From NCBI RefSeq assembly GCF_000321225.1, contig NW_004450563.1:717329-781328 (forward strand): a stretch of DNA of 64,000 nucleotides, read 5' to 3'. The notes beneath the pieces were generated by a model that made no database searches, was not told the DNA's origin, and saw nothing but the letters and a program-made list of their open reading frames with translations. Every line of letters begins with the position of its first letter. The stretch's first letter is position 1. The stretch is from Odobenus rosmarus divergens (lineage: Eukaryota; Chordata; Mammalia; Carnivora; Odobenidae). Shown here piece by piece: positions 1 to 13,052 of the stretch. A program made the translations under genes and the position numbers.

Positions 1-1130
1 TTGGGTTGCCTTTACAGCCTAATATTAGGAGAGGTAATTCTGCTTCTACCTAGAAATGTAAACACAAGTATTATGTGTATGTAAACACAAGTATTTAATA
101 TTTAATTCTCCGTCCTTAAAATTCTCATGGCAACACTGGAAGAACATGAATATTGGGTACCATTCTACATCAAGTCTGAAGAAAAGTAAAGAGGAATCAA
201 CAATATTCAGTTGCTGAGAGACTACGTTTATATGACACATTTGGAAGAAAGTGCAGTAAAGACTGCCAAATTGTTCTGTTAACAGGGCCTTCTCACTTAC
301 CATCCCCTTTGCTTAGAATGTTTTGTTTTGTCTTTTTGCAAGACTGATTCCTTTGATCCTTAAGGACACAGCTGAAATCTTAGTAGAAGTTCCTGAAATA
401 ATCCTTTTTAGTATCTCCAGCCCCTCAATAACATTTCAAATTTAATAAGACCCTAAATAATCTGATTTATATCTAAAGCCAAACGGAGTGACCTAATTAT
501 AATAAAGCACTTTGAATTTGGGCACCAAAACTGTGGATAAAATTGAAAAAAGCAGGTATCATTAGGAATATATTTGGAGAGGATTTCTAACCTACTTGAG
601 CCTAGCCAGTCTAGTCCCTGAATGTCTGGCCATGCTTAATGGCCATTAAGATGACTCTAACCAAGTAATCTGAAAGGCCCAATGGCCATCTGTCTAAAAC
701 AGCCTTAGATTAAGAGAGTATTTACTGGGTAGTGCCAAAATTGTTATAAACTCAAGACATTCAGGGAAGTAATTTTTCTTCTGAATGGACAAGTAACAAG
801 CCAGTTTTCTTGAGGATGCCAAGGCTATCAAAATAATTTCAATTCCCTTCTCCACTATACCTTGACTAGGGTAATTAGGGACACTAAAAATTTAACTTCT
901 CTTTTCACTAAGCTTTCTACCCTTTCTTCCTTGTATGATTTTGAGAATAACCAAGGTAACATTAAAAATTAACATATCTTATTCATAACTCTTTTGCATG
1001 AAGTCTATTTATAAAGACTTGGTCATTTGGAGAGGAATGACGGGGAACACTCTTACTAACCTTATTTCTAGAAATAGAAATTTAATCTGTAGTGAAAGAA
1101 GCTATCTTGATGACTCCCATTATAGCTATT
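1..1130. other. unassigned AT-rich non-coding DNA
   Basis: I see no recognisable repeat, gene or RNA here. The reading frames on both strands are short and have no recognisable domain. It is probably old intergenic or intronic sequence. Confidence 0.5.
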
Positions 1131-1335
1131 ATTTAACACCTTATTCTTGTAATTCTTTTCACAATTTCATTAAATATGCTTATTGGTTTGATTACACATG
1201 TTTAAGTCTTCTTTCTATAACCAGACAGTGGGCTTCTATTCATGTTTCTTTTGTTCTCTTTTATATATTCATTTCCTAAAATACTACCTGGAATATATAG
1301 AAGGAGCTAAATAAATATGTATGGATAAAGAATTA
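1131..1335 (+). repeat. L2 LINE 3'-end relic (or MIR)
   Basis: The segment ends with a diverged form of the L2/MIR tail: a 'cctggaatatatagaaggagct' region followed by 'aaataaatatgtatgga', matching the 'gtgcctggcacatag...gctcaataaatatttgttga' pattern of these mammal-wide repeats. The match is visual only, and the 5' edge is a guess. Confidence 0.4.
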
Positions 1336-1555
1336 AGGACTAAATAATTAATGCCCCCAGAAGAATATACTGATTTGTTTCAGAAACACAAAGGATGTTG
1401 GCAAAAACTAGCTTTAATATCATTAGATGAGAAGAAATCTCAGTTGTATTGGGTCTTCCCATGATACTCATTTCTACCTGTACTTGCTAAGGATAGCATA
1501 ATACAGAAAGTGAGACTATTATAATTTTAATGACGATATTCATTCCTCTTAATAA

Positions 1556-1791
1556 ATAGGGTACTGTCCTGGGGCGCCGGGGTAACACAGCTGGTTAAGT
1601 GTCTGACTCTTGGTTTCGGCTCAGGTCATGGTCTCAGGGTCATGAGATTGAGCCCTGGAAGGGGCTCCACCTCAGCACAGAGTAGGCTTGGGTTTCTCTT
1701 TCCCTCAGGCCCCATCTCTCTCATGCTCATTCTCTCCCTCTCTCTGAAATAAATAAATAAATCTAAAAAAAAAATACATAGGGTACTGTCC
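1556..1791 (+). mobile_element. CAN-SINE (tRNA-derived carnivore SINE), complete
   Basis: A tRNA-like head ('ggggcgccggggtaacacag', 'ggttaagtgtctgactcttgg') is followed by the 'ggtctcagggtcatgagattgagccc' region, a CT-rich stretch and an AAATAAATAAA/poly-A tail. A perfect 14-bp target-site duplication, ATAGGGTACTGTCC, flanks it at 1556-1569 and 1778-1791. This older subfamily variant has 'gactcttggtttcggc' in the body. Confidence 0.92.
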
Positions 1792-3935
1792 CAACATGTA
1801 ACAATATACATGAGAAAGATCATTACAGGCAAAATATTTAAGACTTTAATTTTTACCCAGGCTGCATCTAGCTTAAACTGTGAAAAAAGTATATCAATGG
1901 CAACCTGCAGACTTTCCCTCCTCATTTTTTTTTTTTGAGCCAGAAAAATCTGAATAGTAATAACTGTCTTTGAAAAGCATCCATGTCAACAATCAATACT
2001 GAATAAACACAGCCCTCTCTTAGTAAGTATGAACAAACAGAATGATCACTGGAAAGGTATAAGACTTAGAAGCTCTAAATAAATAAGTGATCTGATAATA
2101 CTAAGCAAATATTCCTATGTGGTTAAACATAATAAAGTTATGGAATAATATAAAATATATAGTAATAAGACTTGCAAAGAAAATGCAAATACAAACCAGA
2201 ATATGCATTATAGTGAATATATATATATATATTTGTCTAAAAGTTCCCCCGCCTTATTTTTCTGGGAAATTCTTTCTTTCACCCTTCAATTATGAGAAGA
2301 GAGAAAAATCTGTTATTATCTTATAAATACTGACACAACCCTAACTCCCACTCCAGCACTCTATCCTGCCTCATTGATAGGTCCTGCTAGTGCTGACGAC
2401 ACTTTGTTCAAACAGGTTAAGGCATCACTCTGGAGAACCCAGCCAATAGGTGCACACTTGGTAAGAAGACAGCACTATGTAGGAATTGTAAAAAAAAAAT
2501 AACAGCTATCTTTTCCAATGGGCAAACACACAGTGTTACTGTACATAAATTAGCAAGCAAGGTGAATGGATTTCATTCCTCTTAGGCCTTCTTTCATCTA
2601 GTGTTCTTGTCTTCTGGCCACAGTTGACTGAACCTATACTGAAACTTGACTTGAGGCAGACCACCAAGAGTCTGGCTTTAGTGTACTGGTCTTAGAAACA
2701 GAGATGGTATTTCATTTTATAGACAAAAAATCAAGACGTGAAAAATCAGAATAAAACACAGCTCTGAAAGATGTTGCATATTCAAAAAATAAATTTGTGT
2801 AATAGGAGGTTATTTTTTATAGAAATTATTTTCATTATTAGGAAAATTATGTAGAGAAAAGTTACTTAGTAATGAAAAATATCATCATCTCTCACCCCTG
2901 TCTCATTGTCATCATCTTGATTAGCATCATATAAATCTACATACCCAACTTAATTCAGCAAAATAATTGAAGGTAGTGAAGTGGGGGATATGTGATAGTA
3001 TACCAAATTTCCATATTTAAAACAGGAAGGGTGAAAATACAGATTTATTTTCATTAAAGATAAAGACCAATTAAGGCAAAAAAAAAAAAGATATGTCATG
3101 CTTGAGTTGCAAGAGAACCATCTCCCTTACAAATGAAGGGGAATAACCAAATATTAGCAATCTAACTCAAAGAATACAACACATTCAAACATCTTTTTCA
3201 GGAAACTAAAGGCCTGTAGTTTAATACTTAATTGATTATAATCATAAATCAATTAAAAATCATTATCAGTAGTTGTACAAAATATAACTGATAATTTCAA
3301 ACACTTATCCTTACTAAAAAAAAAAAAAAATAACAAACTACACTAAGAATAAAGCCTTCAGCAAATGGAAGAAAAAGACAAATATTTTATCTGTCAATAT
3401 TTTTTTGTGTTCCATTCAAAGAAAATATCCAAACTTTCATGTCCAAAATACTGCACCATGGCTTTTGGGGATGGCGCGGGGAGAATGCAGGTAATTGGTT
3501 TAGAGTTAGACTAATGAATTGGATACCTGTGGTAGAAATTCACACTTAGATTGAGAAGATGACGGGGTTTGCAAGTAGGGGTTGCCGAGGACCAAATTAA
3601 AGGCCCATAATCAAGTGGCACATTTTAAAATGCTGGGGAAAGAAAAACAAAATAAATCCAAAGAAAGTGGACAGAATACAATAAGGATAAAAGCTCGAGT
3701 TATTTAAAAAGACATAGAAACAACCAAGCAAAAGGTTGCTTTAAATAACCCAATACTTAAAGTTTTCACAGATTGATGAAGAAACAAGTTTTAGCAAAAA
3801 TAAGAGAAATCAGGAATGGAACAGGTGATATAACCGAACGTAAAGCAAACATTAACTAAATAATAAATAATAAATGGCTAGTATCCAACATAACTTGGAT
3901 AAAATTGAAAATGTCCTTAGAAATAAATAACAGAC
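1792..3935. other. unassigned AT-rich non-coding DNA
   Basis: No gene or clearly classifiable repeat is visible. It holds several A-runs (2490-2500, 3079-3091, 3315-3331) and a short AT repeat near 2218-2231. Confidence 0.45.
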
Positions 3936-3939
3936 TAAA

Positions 3940-5440
3940 AAATAAATGGATCAAAATTGTAGCATGGAAATTTCCAGCTCTCATCCTCCCTCCAAGAACA
4001 TCAATTTGAACAACTGCGCATAAAAATACCTTCATAGGAGCCAAGGATTCCAGGTGAGGGGTTGCAGTACCTGGGCGAAGAACAGAAATAACAAAGTGCA
4101 CACTGAGGAGGGCAGGAAAGAAAGATTCACATCACCTCATCCCTCCTCCAAACCTGGCAGCCCCACGAACTCAAGGGAGGACAGTGAAGTGACGACTGTG
4201 CACGGACCCCCAAAGCCGGTCGCCCCGTTAACAGGCCAACTCCTAAGGCCTTGGGTGTCTCCTGGTGAGCTCCCACAAACCCGGCCCCTACGCACCTCGA
4301 AGCCTCCAGCTGCTTCCGCAGTTGTGGTGGTATTCTGGGCACCAGGCTTCCGGCTCTCTGCGCGCTTTACGGCAATGCGGCATTAACGCTCTCCCCCGTG
4401 CCTTACGGCAGACGTCCTCAACACCAGGCTCTCCTTGGACTCCCGGGAATAGAGGCGTGGGCTCTTGGTGTCTGATGGCCCACGGCGGGTCGCGAAGGAA
4501 CAAGTTTCCGCCTGGCTTTTACAAACCCAAGTCTCCCAGCTCCAGCTACCCCAAGCGGCTCCTACGGCTTCAGTGACTTCCTCAGCTCAGGCTCCCAGAG
4601 TGTGCCTTGAAGGCAGGCCTCAGCCCACACAGGCATGGGCTGCAGCAGTCCCAAATGGGCCCCAGGCGTTTTCCTCGGCACCAGGCTCTCTGCGAGCTCC
4701 TGAGATCCCAACCCCTTGGCTTTGGTGGCTTCCTCAGTTCTAGGCTCCCAGAGAGCCCGTGAATGTAGGCCCCCAGCTTACCAGGTCACTGGCCGGCTCC
4801 AACACCCCCAGATGGCGCCTTCATGTCCAGGGAGCTTCCTCAGCACCAGGCTGTCATTGAGTTCCCGGAAGCCCAGTTGCTGGGTCCACTTAAGTGCCTG
4901 TTTCTCCCTCAGCTCCTGCGGACTGATGCTCCCAATGGCCCCCTGTGGACCCAGAGTCCAGGCTCACCCTATCTGTCTTTAGTGCCTGGTTGACGTCTGT
5001 GGGCACAGAATCTAGGTCCTGGGTCCGTCACAACAGACTCAAGTGCCAGGCCCACCTCAGTGAACCTAGGCTCCAGACCTGCTTCTCCATGCCCAGGCAT
5101 CAGGCTGGACCACCTGCGGACCCAGGCACCAGATCCACCTACCTCAGGACTCCCAACAGCAAGTCCACCTGTGGACACCACCAGACTCTTTAGACGGGCT
5201 GACCAGTGAAGGGCTTTGCCTGCAAAAGCCAGTCTATAAAAACTGGAAGAGGTACCTACATCCTCCATTGTGCAGACACCAAGACAATCCCATAAGGATC
5301 ATGATTATCATGGAAACATGACACCACCAAAGGAAACTAATAAAACTCCAATGATTGATCCCAAAGAAATGGACATCTATGTAGTGTCTGAGGAACTCAG
5401 AATAATCTCCTTAAGGAAATACAATAAACTATTATCCTTT
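3940..5440 (+). mobile_element. old LINE-1 5' UTR plus start of ORF1 (L1M/HAL1-like), sense
   Basis: This GC-rich 1.2-kb block is full of 'caccaggct', 'gacccaggcacca' and 'ccagctcc' motifs typical of mammalian L1 5' UTRs. It ends in 'gaagggctttgcctgcaaaagccagtct' wording, which I recognise from L1 5' regions, followed by a reading frame (about 5300-5440) containing MTPPKETNKTPMIDPKEMD. That is the diverged N-terminus of an L1 ORF1-type protein (RNA-binding chaperone of the retrotransposon particle). The frame drifts into unrelated sequence soon after, so this is a fossil. The GC content stands out from the surrounding AT-rich DNA and should not be read as a CpG-island promoter. Confidence 0.7.
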
Positions 5441-7440
5441 AATTTACTATATTTGCTGCTGGTGGACAGGGATTTTGATAGATTCTACCATGCTAGTTCT
5501 GCCAAACTTGCCTGATACTGTCAGCAGAACTCCTATTTGACCCACCGGAGAAGTGAGTCTGCCTGATCTGGAATATCTTCTATTGTTGGTTTGGAGATTG
5601 GGAAACGCCAACCCTGGGCTGTTGCCTTCTGCTGTGGTGGTGTTCCAGTCCTCAGGTATCTCCATAACAAAATGAATTCACTTTCATACTACTTTTCACT
5701 GTTCTCCTTTGGTTTTCTCTTGTGTTGTTTCCAGGCCTTACAGTTGTATTTGAGTCTTAATTATTTTGTCCTGACCAGAAATCCTCAACCACTTCTTTGA
5801 GACCTTCCTACTAAAGATTAATATATAAAATTCTGCCTCCTTTTGTATATATTCTTGCATACACAGCTAGCTAGAGGAAAAGTAAATAAGATGTAAATAA
5901 CGACAACAAACAAAAAACATGGATTACTGAGATTTAGATGACCAAAAAAAAAAAAGTAATAGTTTTATCTACAAGAACATTAGGAAACATTCATTTCCTA
6001 ATACATACTGAAATTTGTTTCTAACTCCAATTTTTAATATTGGTGAAATTCAGAACACACTTGTTTCTTTTGGGAATGCTTTTGTCAATGATGTGTTGTT
6101 TTCAAGTGTTCTATGGCTAATATTACTACAGGAAGAAAATTTTCTCTCATTAAAGTGTATTTTAGACAAAATTTTTTAAATGAAGAAGTTAGTGTCACCA
6201 GGGCTATTACTTGGATTCATAGATATTTGTTCAATAACCAATGGTGTAGTTTAAGGACTATAAACTGCTTATCATTAAACTGCAAAGATATAGCAAGGCT
6301 TTTAGTTATCTGACTAAGCATGATTACTAAGAGCTCAGTATCACATTTTATTCTCTTTCAGCACCATAGGTACAATATCTCATGGTTTTCAAACTCTCTT
6401 AGACTGATATTCAATTGTGTAAGAAGTCCCTGTTTATGATGAGATGGACTTATGCTATGCTTTGAGTCCTTTCATAAAGCTTCTTTCTGTAAAGATTCTG
6501 TTCTTTTGAGCCAAACTTTAAAATTCTTGGAATTTTCCTGGTAGGGGATATATGTCAAATCCATCTCTATTTTTATCACAATAGCCAAACTGAACAATAA
6601 CTGTGTTTTTTATTTGTTGATCCTCCTTACTATATGTGCTGGAAATTTCTTACATACTTTGTAGCTAAGTTGGAGGGGATTCTAAAATATGAAACACTTA
6701 CATAAAAATAGGGATGTAAGTTGAGTAAGTTCTTATGAGGGAGACATAAGCTTGTCCATCAGCTCTTGCTAGGTGTATGATAGTACTAACCACCACTTAT
6801 AGTAAGTGTAGTAACTGAGAGATCAAATCCTAACAGTGCAACTGGATAATCTCTAAGAAATTCAGACTCACACAGAGCACTAACTCAACATTGTCAAAAC
6901 AATTGAATCCAATTACAGATGTCTGTGCTGTCATCCATCGTATCTATTCTGGGGTTTCTGAAATTATTAATAACTACACTAGCTATCTTCTCAGAAGAGA
7001 GGAAAGTATAATAGGGGAAAACAGAATAGTGCAGTACATTTTCAAATTAATACTTACACATGGATAATGTGGTGGTAGACTTCTACAGCAATCCAATGAA
7101 CAGCTGATCTTACATGCCTTAAAGGCTTATTCCTCTGAGAGAGATAGCAGTCCAATCACTTGTTCTGTTTTTGCTCCAACTGCCTTTTCCCAAGAATGTG
7201 ACTTAGCAAAGCAGCAGGGTCACTGAAAGGTGATACACATTTTATTCATTGACTTTGAATGGAGATGATGCTTTGTACGGCTTCTGTAAGGTCCAAGCTG
7301 TAACTAAAAGTTCTCAAACTTCCTCAACTGTCTTTAGGAAGAGGGGTTCTTTGTGGGCTGCAATCATAGAATCCATAGTATGCATCATACATTTTGTAGA
7401 GTTGACCACTGGTTGAGGCAGTAGCATGGCAAAATCAAAT
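5441..7440. other. unassigned non-coding DNA
   Basis: I recognise no gene or repeat here. Short frames at 5591-5800 and 6113-6313 have no recognisable domain. Confidence 0.45.
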
Positions 7441-7506
7441 TAATTAGCACACATAAACATTTGTAGTAGTGCCTGGCATATAGTATGCAATAATAATAAA
7501 AAAAAA
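7441..7506 (+). repeat. L2/MIR tail fragment
   Basis: The string 'gtagtgcctggcatatagta' followed by 'tgcaataataataaaa' resembles the conserved 3' tail shared by L2 and MIR. The fragment is short and the call is weak. Confidence 0.35.
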
Positions 7507-8535
7507 ACCTCTTATTTTTAATGATACCAACCATTTACTTTTTATCTCAGCCAGGCAAAAAACCAGAGAGAATGATCACAACAAAAAGAAAAACAGTAGC
7601 AATAACAGCAACTGAGTAAAATACGTACAACATATACCCCCAATAAATTTTAGAGTCAAGAATTAAAACCAGTCTATCTGATCCTAAGGCTCATACATAT
7701 AAGCATTTTGCTATTTTTTATGCAGGACATGCTAAATTTATCAACTGCTACTCTCAGAAGTTTGAAGAATTTTGCTTCCAGTTGATCAGTAGCTGTTACA
7801 TGTTATAGACTTAAGAGAAGAAAATATAGGAATGCAGGAGACTATGTCATGCATCAAGCTGAGAGAGCTAACACTAGCAGCAATTTTTTAAAATACTTCC
7901 TCTGCTGGCTTCTCAGAATACAGAACTACCCAAATCAGTGGGGTTAAAAAACACAAATCTCTGCTCCTGAACAGGGGGAGAAAAAAGGAAACTTTACTAT
8001 GAGAACAATAGTGGCAAGACTGTCTCTGCTTACTATTATACTTGATACAAAAAATTTTTCATCACTTATTTTCCCTAATCCTTATACCAATACAAATTTA
8101 ATTTGTACACAAATACATCTAAAACAAGTTTTCAAATTATCTTTTTCTAATATCCTGAAATATTTAGAATTATAATAAATGCTAATATAATAAAAATCAT
8201 AGTACCAATTATGCAATGTTTTTTGTTTTGATTAGAGAGCATCATTTAAATATACAAGAGCAAATTCAATGATAGGTTCATGAAGATCCAATAAACTTAT
8301 TTAGGCCATATACACACGCACACTATGGTTTTTCTAAAGCTTTTTTACTATACTTGGTATTGATACCAGTGAAAAATTTCAATCATTTATATGGACATTT
8401 GTATGTATTTATAAGGAGAACCAACAGATGCTTATTGTTTCAAACACCATCAGTACAGCCATCTGAGTTTATTCTGGAACCCTTTCTAAAAATGTTGATA
8501 AAACTCAGAAATCACTAATAGTCACAGCAATATCA
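7507..8535. other. unassigned AT-rich non-coding DNA
   Basis: Nothing recognisable is visible beyond simple AT-rich stretches. Confidence 0.45.
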
Positions 8536-8536
8536 G

Positions 8537-8878
8537 AAATCATTTTGCAGAGAAAGTCAATTATATGGTTTCACTTATTTGTGGAATATAAGGAATAGCA
8601 TGGAGGACATAAGGAGAAGGAAGGGAAAAATGAAGGGGAAGAAATCAGAGGGGGAGAAGAACCATGAGAGACTGTGGACTCTGGGAAACAATCTGAGGGT
8701 TCTAGAGGGGAGGGGGGTGGGGGGATGAATTAGCCCAGTGATGGGTATTAACAAGGGCACGTTCCGCGTGCAGCACTGGGTGTTCTGCACAAACAATGAA
8801 TCATGGAACACTACATCAAAACTAATGATGTACTGTATGGTGACTAACATAACATAATAAAAAAAAAATAATTTTGGC
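8537..8878 (+). mobile_element. 5'-truncated carnivore L1, 3' UTR only, sense
   Basis: It begins in the terminal L1 3' region ('cttatttgtggaatataagg'), then runs through the purine-rich block 'gagggggagaagaaccatga', 'gagactgtggactctgggaaa', and 'gtgatgggtattaacaaggg' to a terminal 'aacataataaaaaaaaa'. An approximate TSD (aaatcattttg.cag / aaataattttggca) flanks it. The same 3' end occurs in antisense at 56528-56763 and 63728-64000, which makes this copy a useful undamaged reference for the C-block region. Confidence 0.85.
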
Positions 8879-9633
8879 ATTCTTATCATCAGTGTTACAG
8901 AATTCGTTCCATTGAGATAGTATGACTTAACTGATCACTCTCATTACTAAAGACCCACGGTTTGTCCCAAGAAATGGCGAAAACCGTCAGTGTGAAACAA
9001 AGCAGAGTGGAATGCACACTTTATGGATTAACTGTTATCAGCAATAGGTTCTATCGCAACCACAGTGTCAGCAGTCACAACCTTGAGCTGAATGCTCTTA
9101 CACCTCCTTTTCCACCATCAGTCCTTCCACTTCATCAGCTTTTCAGATGACGGAAACCTCTACAAATAACAAAAATATAGGAAGCCTTCCTTGACATACC
9201 CTGGAAATGGAAGTAAAGTGCTGTAGGCCAAGGTGGAGACAGGGAAGACCCAAGCAGTACCACATACTGGGAATTGAGATTTTTCATGTCCTCACTCCTG
9301 AATGTCAGGGAGCTAGATGAGGAGGATATGAGGAGATCCAACATCAGTCCCACAGAGCTGAAGTGACAGAATGAACACCAGACTTTAGAAATGTGACCAA
9401 GATATTTGCATATCAATCTGGCCTTAGCCTAACTATGGTGGAAATACTAGAAACTGAAAGGGAAGTAACATACTTGCTCTTACTATGGGCAAAATGAAGT
9501 CCATTCAAATAAAAATACCAGAGGTAAAGAGTGATTTAATTTTCAGCATGATGTGATAGACCAAATCAGAGCATATCAATTCAGAGCATATCAGAAATTA
9601 TTGATTACAAGAATTTCATTTTAGAAATTGTTT
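8879..9633. other. unassigned non-coding DNA
   Basis: I recognise no gene or repeat. The frames at 8962-9150 (plus) and 9135-9416 (minus) have no identifiable domain. Confidence 0.4.
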
Positions 9634-9845
9634 TTGTCATTCTTTTTTTTTTTTTAAAGATTTTATTTGAGAGAGAGAGAATGAGAGAGAGAGAGCACAA
9701 GAGGGAAGAGGGTCAGAGGGAGAAGCAGACTCCCTGCTGAGCGGGGAGCCCGATGTGGGACTCGATCCCAGGACTCCAGGATCATGACCTGAGCTGAAGG
9801 CAGTCGCCCAACCAACTGAGCCACCCAGGCGCCCTTGTCATTCTT
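9634..9845 (-). mobile_element. CAN-SINE, complete, minus strand
   Basis: Read on the minus strand it has the full 'gggcgcctgggtggctcagt' head, the 'catgatcctggagtcctggg' body, a CT-rich tract and 'aaataaaatctttaaaaaaa'. A TSD TTGTCATTCTT lies at 9634-9644 and 9835-9845. The low divergence suggests a fairly young insertion. Confidence 0.93.
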
Positions 9846-10050
9846 AATATAAGCAAAAAAAATCATATGTTTCCAGATTAGAATATCTTAAAGGGAAGAC
9901 CTAGATGAGATAAAAAGAAATGAATAATATCATTAAACGTAAAAGTTTCCATTACAGGTATTATTAAAAATATTTATATTTATTAGTTAATGCTTATTAT
10001 GTCAGTTGATTTGATCAGCACAAATAAATCTGTGGTCTAGGTATTATTCA

Positions 10051-10171
10051 CTTTTTTAAAGATTTTATTTATTTGAGAGAGAGAGAGGGAGAGAGCTCAA
10101 GCAGGGGGGCAAGGCAAGGGGAGAGAGAGAAGGAGAGGCAGACTCCTGTGCACAGATGGAGGGGGGCACCA
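10051..10171 (-). mobile_element. CAN-SINE, truncated (tail half only)
   Basis: The 3' half of a SINE is present on the minus strand: poly-T, 'aaagattttatttatttgag', a GA-rich stretch and 'gcagactcctg'. The tRNA head and middle are missing after about 10171, where the sequence becomes unrelated. Confidence 0.85.
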
Positions 10172-12877
10172 TCACCAAAAAAAAGTTTATCTTCTACTAC
10201 AGCATTAGCTCTGAAGAATAGTTCTAGTCAGTCACATAGCTTTTGAAGGATGCTCCTTTTAGAAGTACCTCTCTTCAGGGAAGATTAGTCAGTGTGGTCA
10301 TATATTTCAATAGTTTGTTTCCCCATACTACCTGAAAATTTTATTTCCTTTTAGCACAATATATAAATTCAGTACTAAATAATATGACATAATACCTTTG
10401 GTGGTAAAGTATACTGTCTAGAAATAGCATGTACCTTTTCAATAATGTATGGGAACCATGTCTCTAGCCATCTGAAAACATTTTTGTATGCGTTGTGTGG
10501 CCAATTTATACATTAGATTTTGTTAGCTCATTAAGAAAACTCCTTTATGGATTATATAAACAAACAGTGAGCACTGCTGAAATAGCTCTTGTTTCCTTGG
10601 ATATGGATATATTTTATATATATATAGTTTCCTTGGATATGGATATATTTTAGATTTATGCTATTATAATAATTTATTATCATGATCAAAACACAATGGT
10701 ATTGTAACTCAGTGCCATTCTCTAAAGCAATTACTTATTATAGTTCTTTGAGCAGAAAGTGATTTTTAAGTAATGATAAGATTCTCTTTTATGCCTTTAG
10801 AATGTGTGACTCAGATAAGGTTACACTAGTTTTTTCAAATACATTCAGATTTAAAATAAATGAAACAAATTAATATTAGCAACACTTTTTATTAGTATTA
10901 GCCAATATAATTGTATGGGATAATGTTCAATCACAGCAGAGTCTTCTTCACATCATGGTGGTAATTCATTTCTTTGACATATTTCTTTAAAATATTCCAT
11001 TATAATCACGAGTTATTAATACTTTATTTTTATAATCTCTGAATTTAGGGAATGAATCATATCATCTTCATTTGTAAATTATCTTATGTGTCCCATCCAG
11101 CCCTCTTGTTCATAGAAGAACAAGCTGAGAGCTAGGAATCTTAGTTTCTTATCCAAGAATAAGATTGTCACTATATGTAGATACATAGATTGATTGATTT
11201 TATATCTATTTATCATCATCATTTTTTTAAACAAAATTCTACTGAATTGTCATCCTAGAATATAAGCATTTAGTTAGTTTTTTAACCATTATTTTAAATA
11301 TTCTAACTAGTGGACTATTTCACATTAGTGCTGAAAGGATTATGTTTGTTGGTTTTACGGCAGACCTCATTAAAGGGAAACCTTGGATTGATATTTCTTA
11401 CTAGATCTGTAATGCTAAAGGTAGAAGCTAACAGAACATGTCAGACACTGCTTGTCCTTACTGGTATTTTAGAAAATTTGCCATATTGTTTAGGGAAGTA
11501 GCCAAGAAAGAGACGTGGAAGACAGTAATTTCATCAGTAAATCTCCATGCTTTGTGGAATGTTCTTTTAAAGTGTTTTTGTTTACTGGATGTTGTCTACA
11601 AAAGTTTTAATTAGTTGTTAGTATAAAACCTACTGTAGAGGTTGTTAGAGGCTTTAGAGAAACAAAGAAAGAGAGAGAGCAAGAGAAAGACAGACAGGTT
11701 GGCTATTTAGTTCTCTCTATATTGTTCACTCAATACACATGAACTAAAAAAGTCATTCACTGTCCTGTGGTTTTCACTCTCCTAGAGTTTGAAAACTCTT
11801 TTTTTTCCCCAATTTTGGCAATTTCATCACTTACATATGTCCATTAAGCTTGCTTGAAAGTTCTAGATAATGATAACTACTTTTAAGATCAATACAAAAA
11901 ATTCTAAGGCCAAGTATATTTAAGAAATAATTTTGTGATAATCCTGTCTTTAGCACTTCCTGAACTAGAAGAAATGCCAGCTGTGTTCAGTGCAGGCAGT
12001 TACTGATCTGCCCTGCCTGTGGCAAGAGCTAAGTGGACCATCAGCTTTCACCCAGGATTAGTCACAGTGTCATCCTGAGTACTTCTGTTAGTGAGTTGTG
12101 TACTTTCCAGACAAAAAGAAGTGGTAGTAAGGTCTTGGCTCCCTTCTGTTTACTCATACAAGGCTTTTGTGTTTGTTTTATTATCTCATAGTTCAATTTG
12201 TTGCTAGCAAAATATATTTCTATTTTTAATTCTTATTTGCTTTACTGTGTGATCTAAATATAGTATCTGAGTTTTCACTGTTCTTCACCTTCAGGTTGCT
12301 GAATTCTCAGTGTACTTTAAAAAAGGGTTGCATGTCCTCTGTGAATAAGCATGACCATGTTGCTGTCGACTGCAAGTGAGTTTTTATCCTGCAGTAGTTG
12401 AGTGTTGGAGTCTGCCCAAACCAAGCTTAAATTCAACTTGCTTTTTTTTTTTTTTAAATCAGCTAAAGTATTTTAATTTCCATTCACCATCTGTAGCCTT
12501 GAACCTTTAAGCTATCTTTACACAAGGGGCACCCTACCGTTAAGTCATTTTATCAAACTCCCCTCTGTCTAGGCAAGCTTTATTCTCAAATCTCAAGCTT
12601 TATTCTGGGCAAGCTTTATTAGCAAATTAAAATCCTAAAATGTCTAGATACACCTGTAAGAATTATAGCTATTTACCTGGAAAGTAAATCATCAAATTTT
12701 GTTTTACATTCTTACAAAGTGATTTTTTTTACCATTAATTTCAAGTTGTAAATTTAAGCATCTCAGACCAAGTAATATGGATAGGTTTGATTAATGAATA
12801 GGTTTTACTCTTAATTACAATATTTTATATTGCCCCTTACTGTTGCACATGTATGCCTCCCCCTGCTGTCAGGTCAT
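10172..12877. other. unassigned non-coding DNA with small local duplications
   Basis: No gene or classifiable repeat is visible. Two local duplications are clear: 'tttccttggatatggatata' occurs twice at about 10590-10650, and 'caagctttatt' occurs three times at 12570-12620. A short poly-T lies at 12443-12455. Confidence 0.45.
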
Positions 12878-13052
12878 ATGTGTCCTGAGGGCACATCGCA
12901 TGTCTTTTATCTGGTTAGTTGGTACATTGTGAAAATGATGAGACTGTGTATTAATTTAGCTCAAAACTCTATATTCTTTTGTCTTCTCATTTTCTAGTAT
13001 GGTGTTTGGCACATCATGGGGTGGGAATTCGATAAATGTTTGCCAGTGAATA
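12878..13052 (+). repeat. L2/MIR 3'-end relic
   Basis: The segment shows the L2-type progression 'cctgagggcacatcgcatgt' ... 'tctagtatggtgtttggcac' ... 'gataaatgtttgccagtgaa', a diverged form of the common L2/MIR tail in sense orientation. Confidence 0.5.

Noticed and set aside
4000..5270. CpG-island promoter of a cellular gene
   Set aside because: The wording matches an L1 5' region leading into an ORF1-like start; no exon or splice structure follows.
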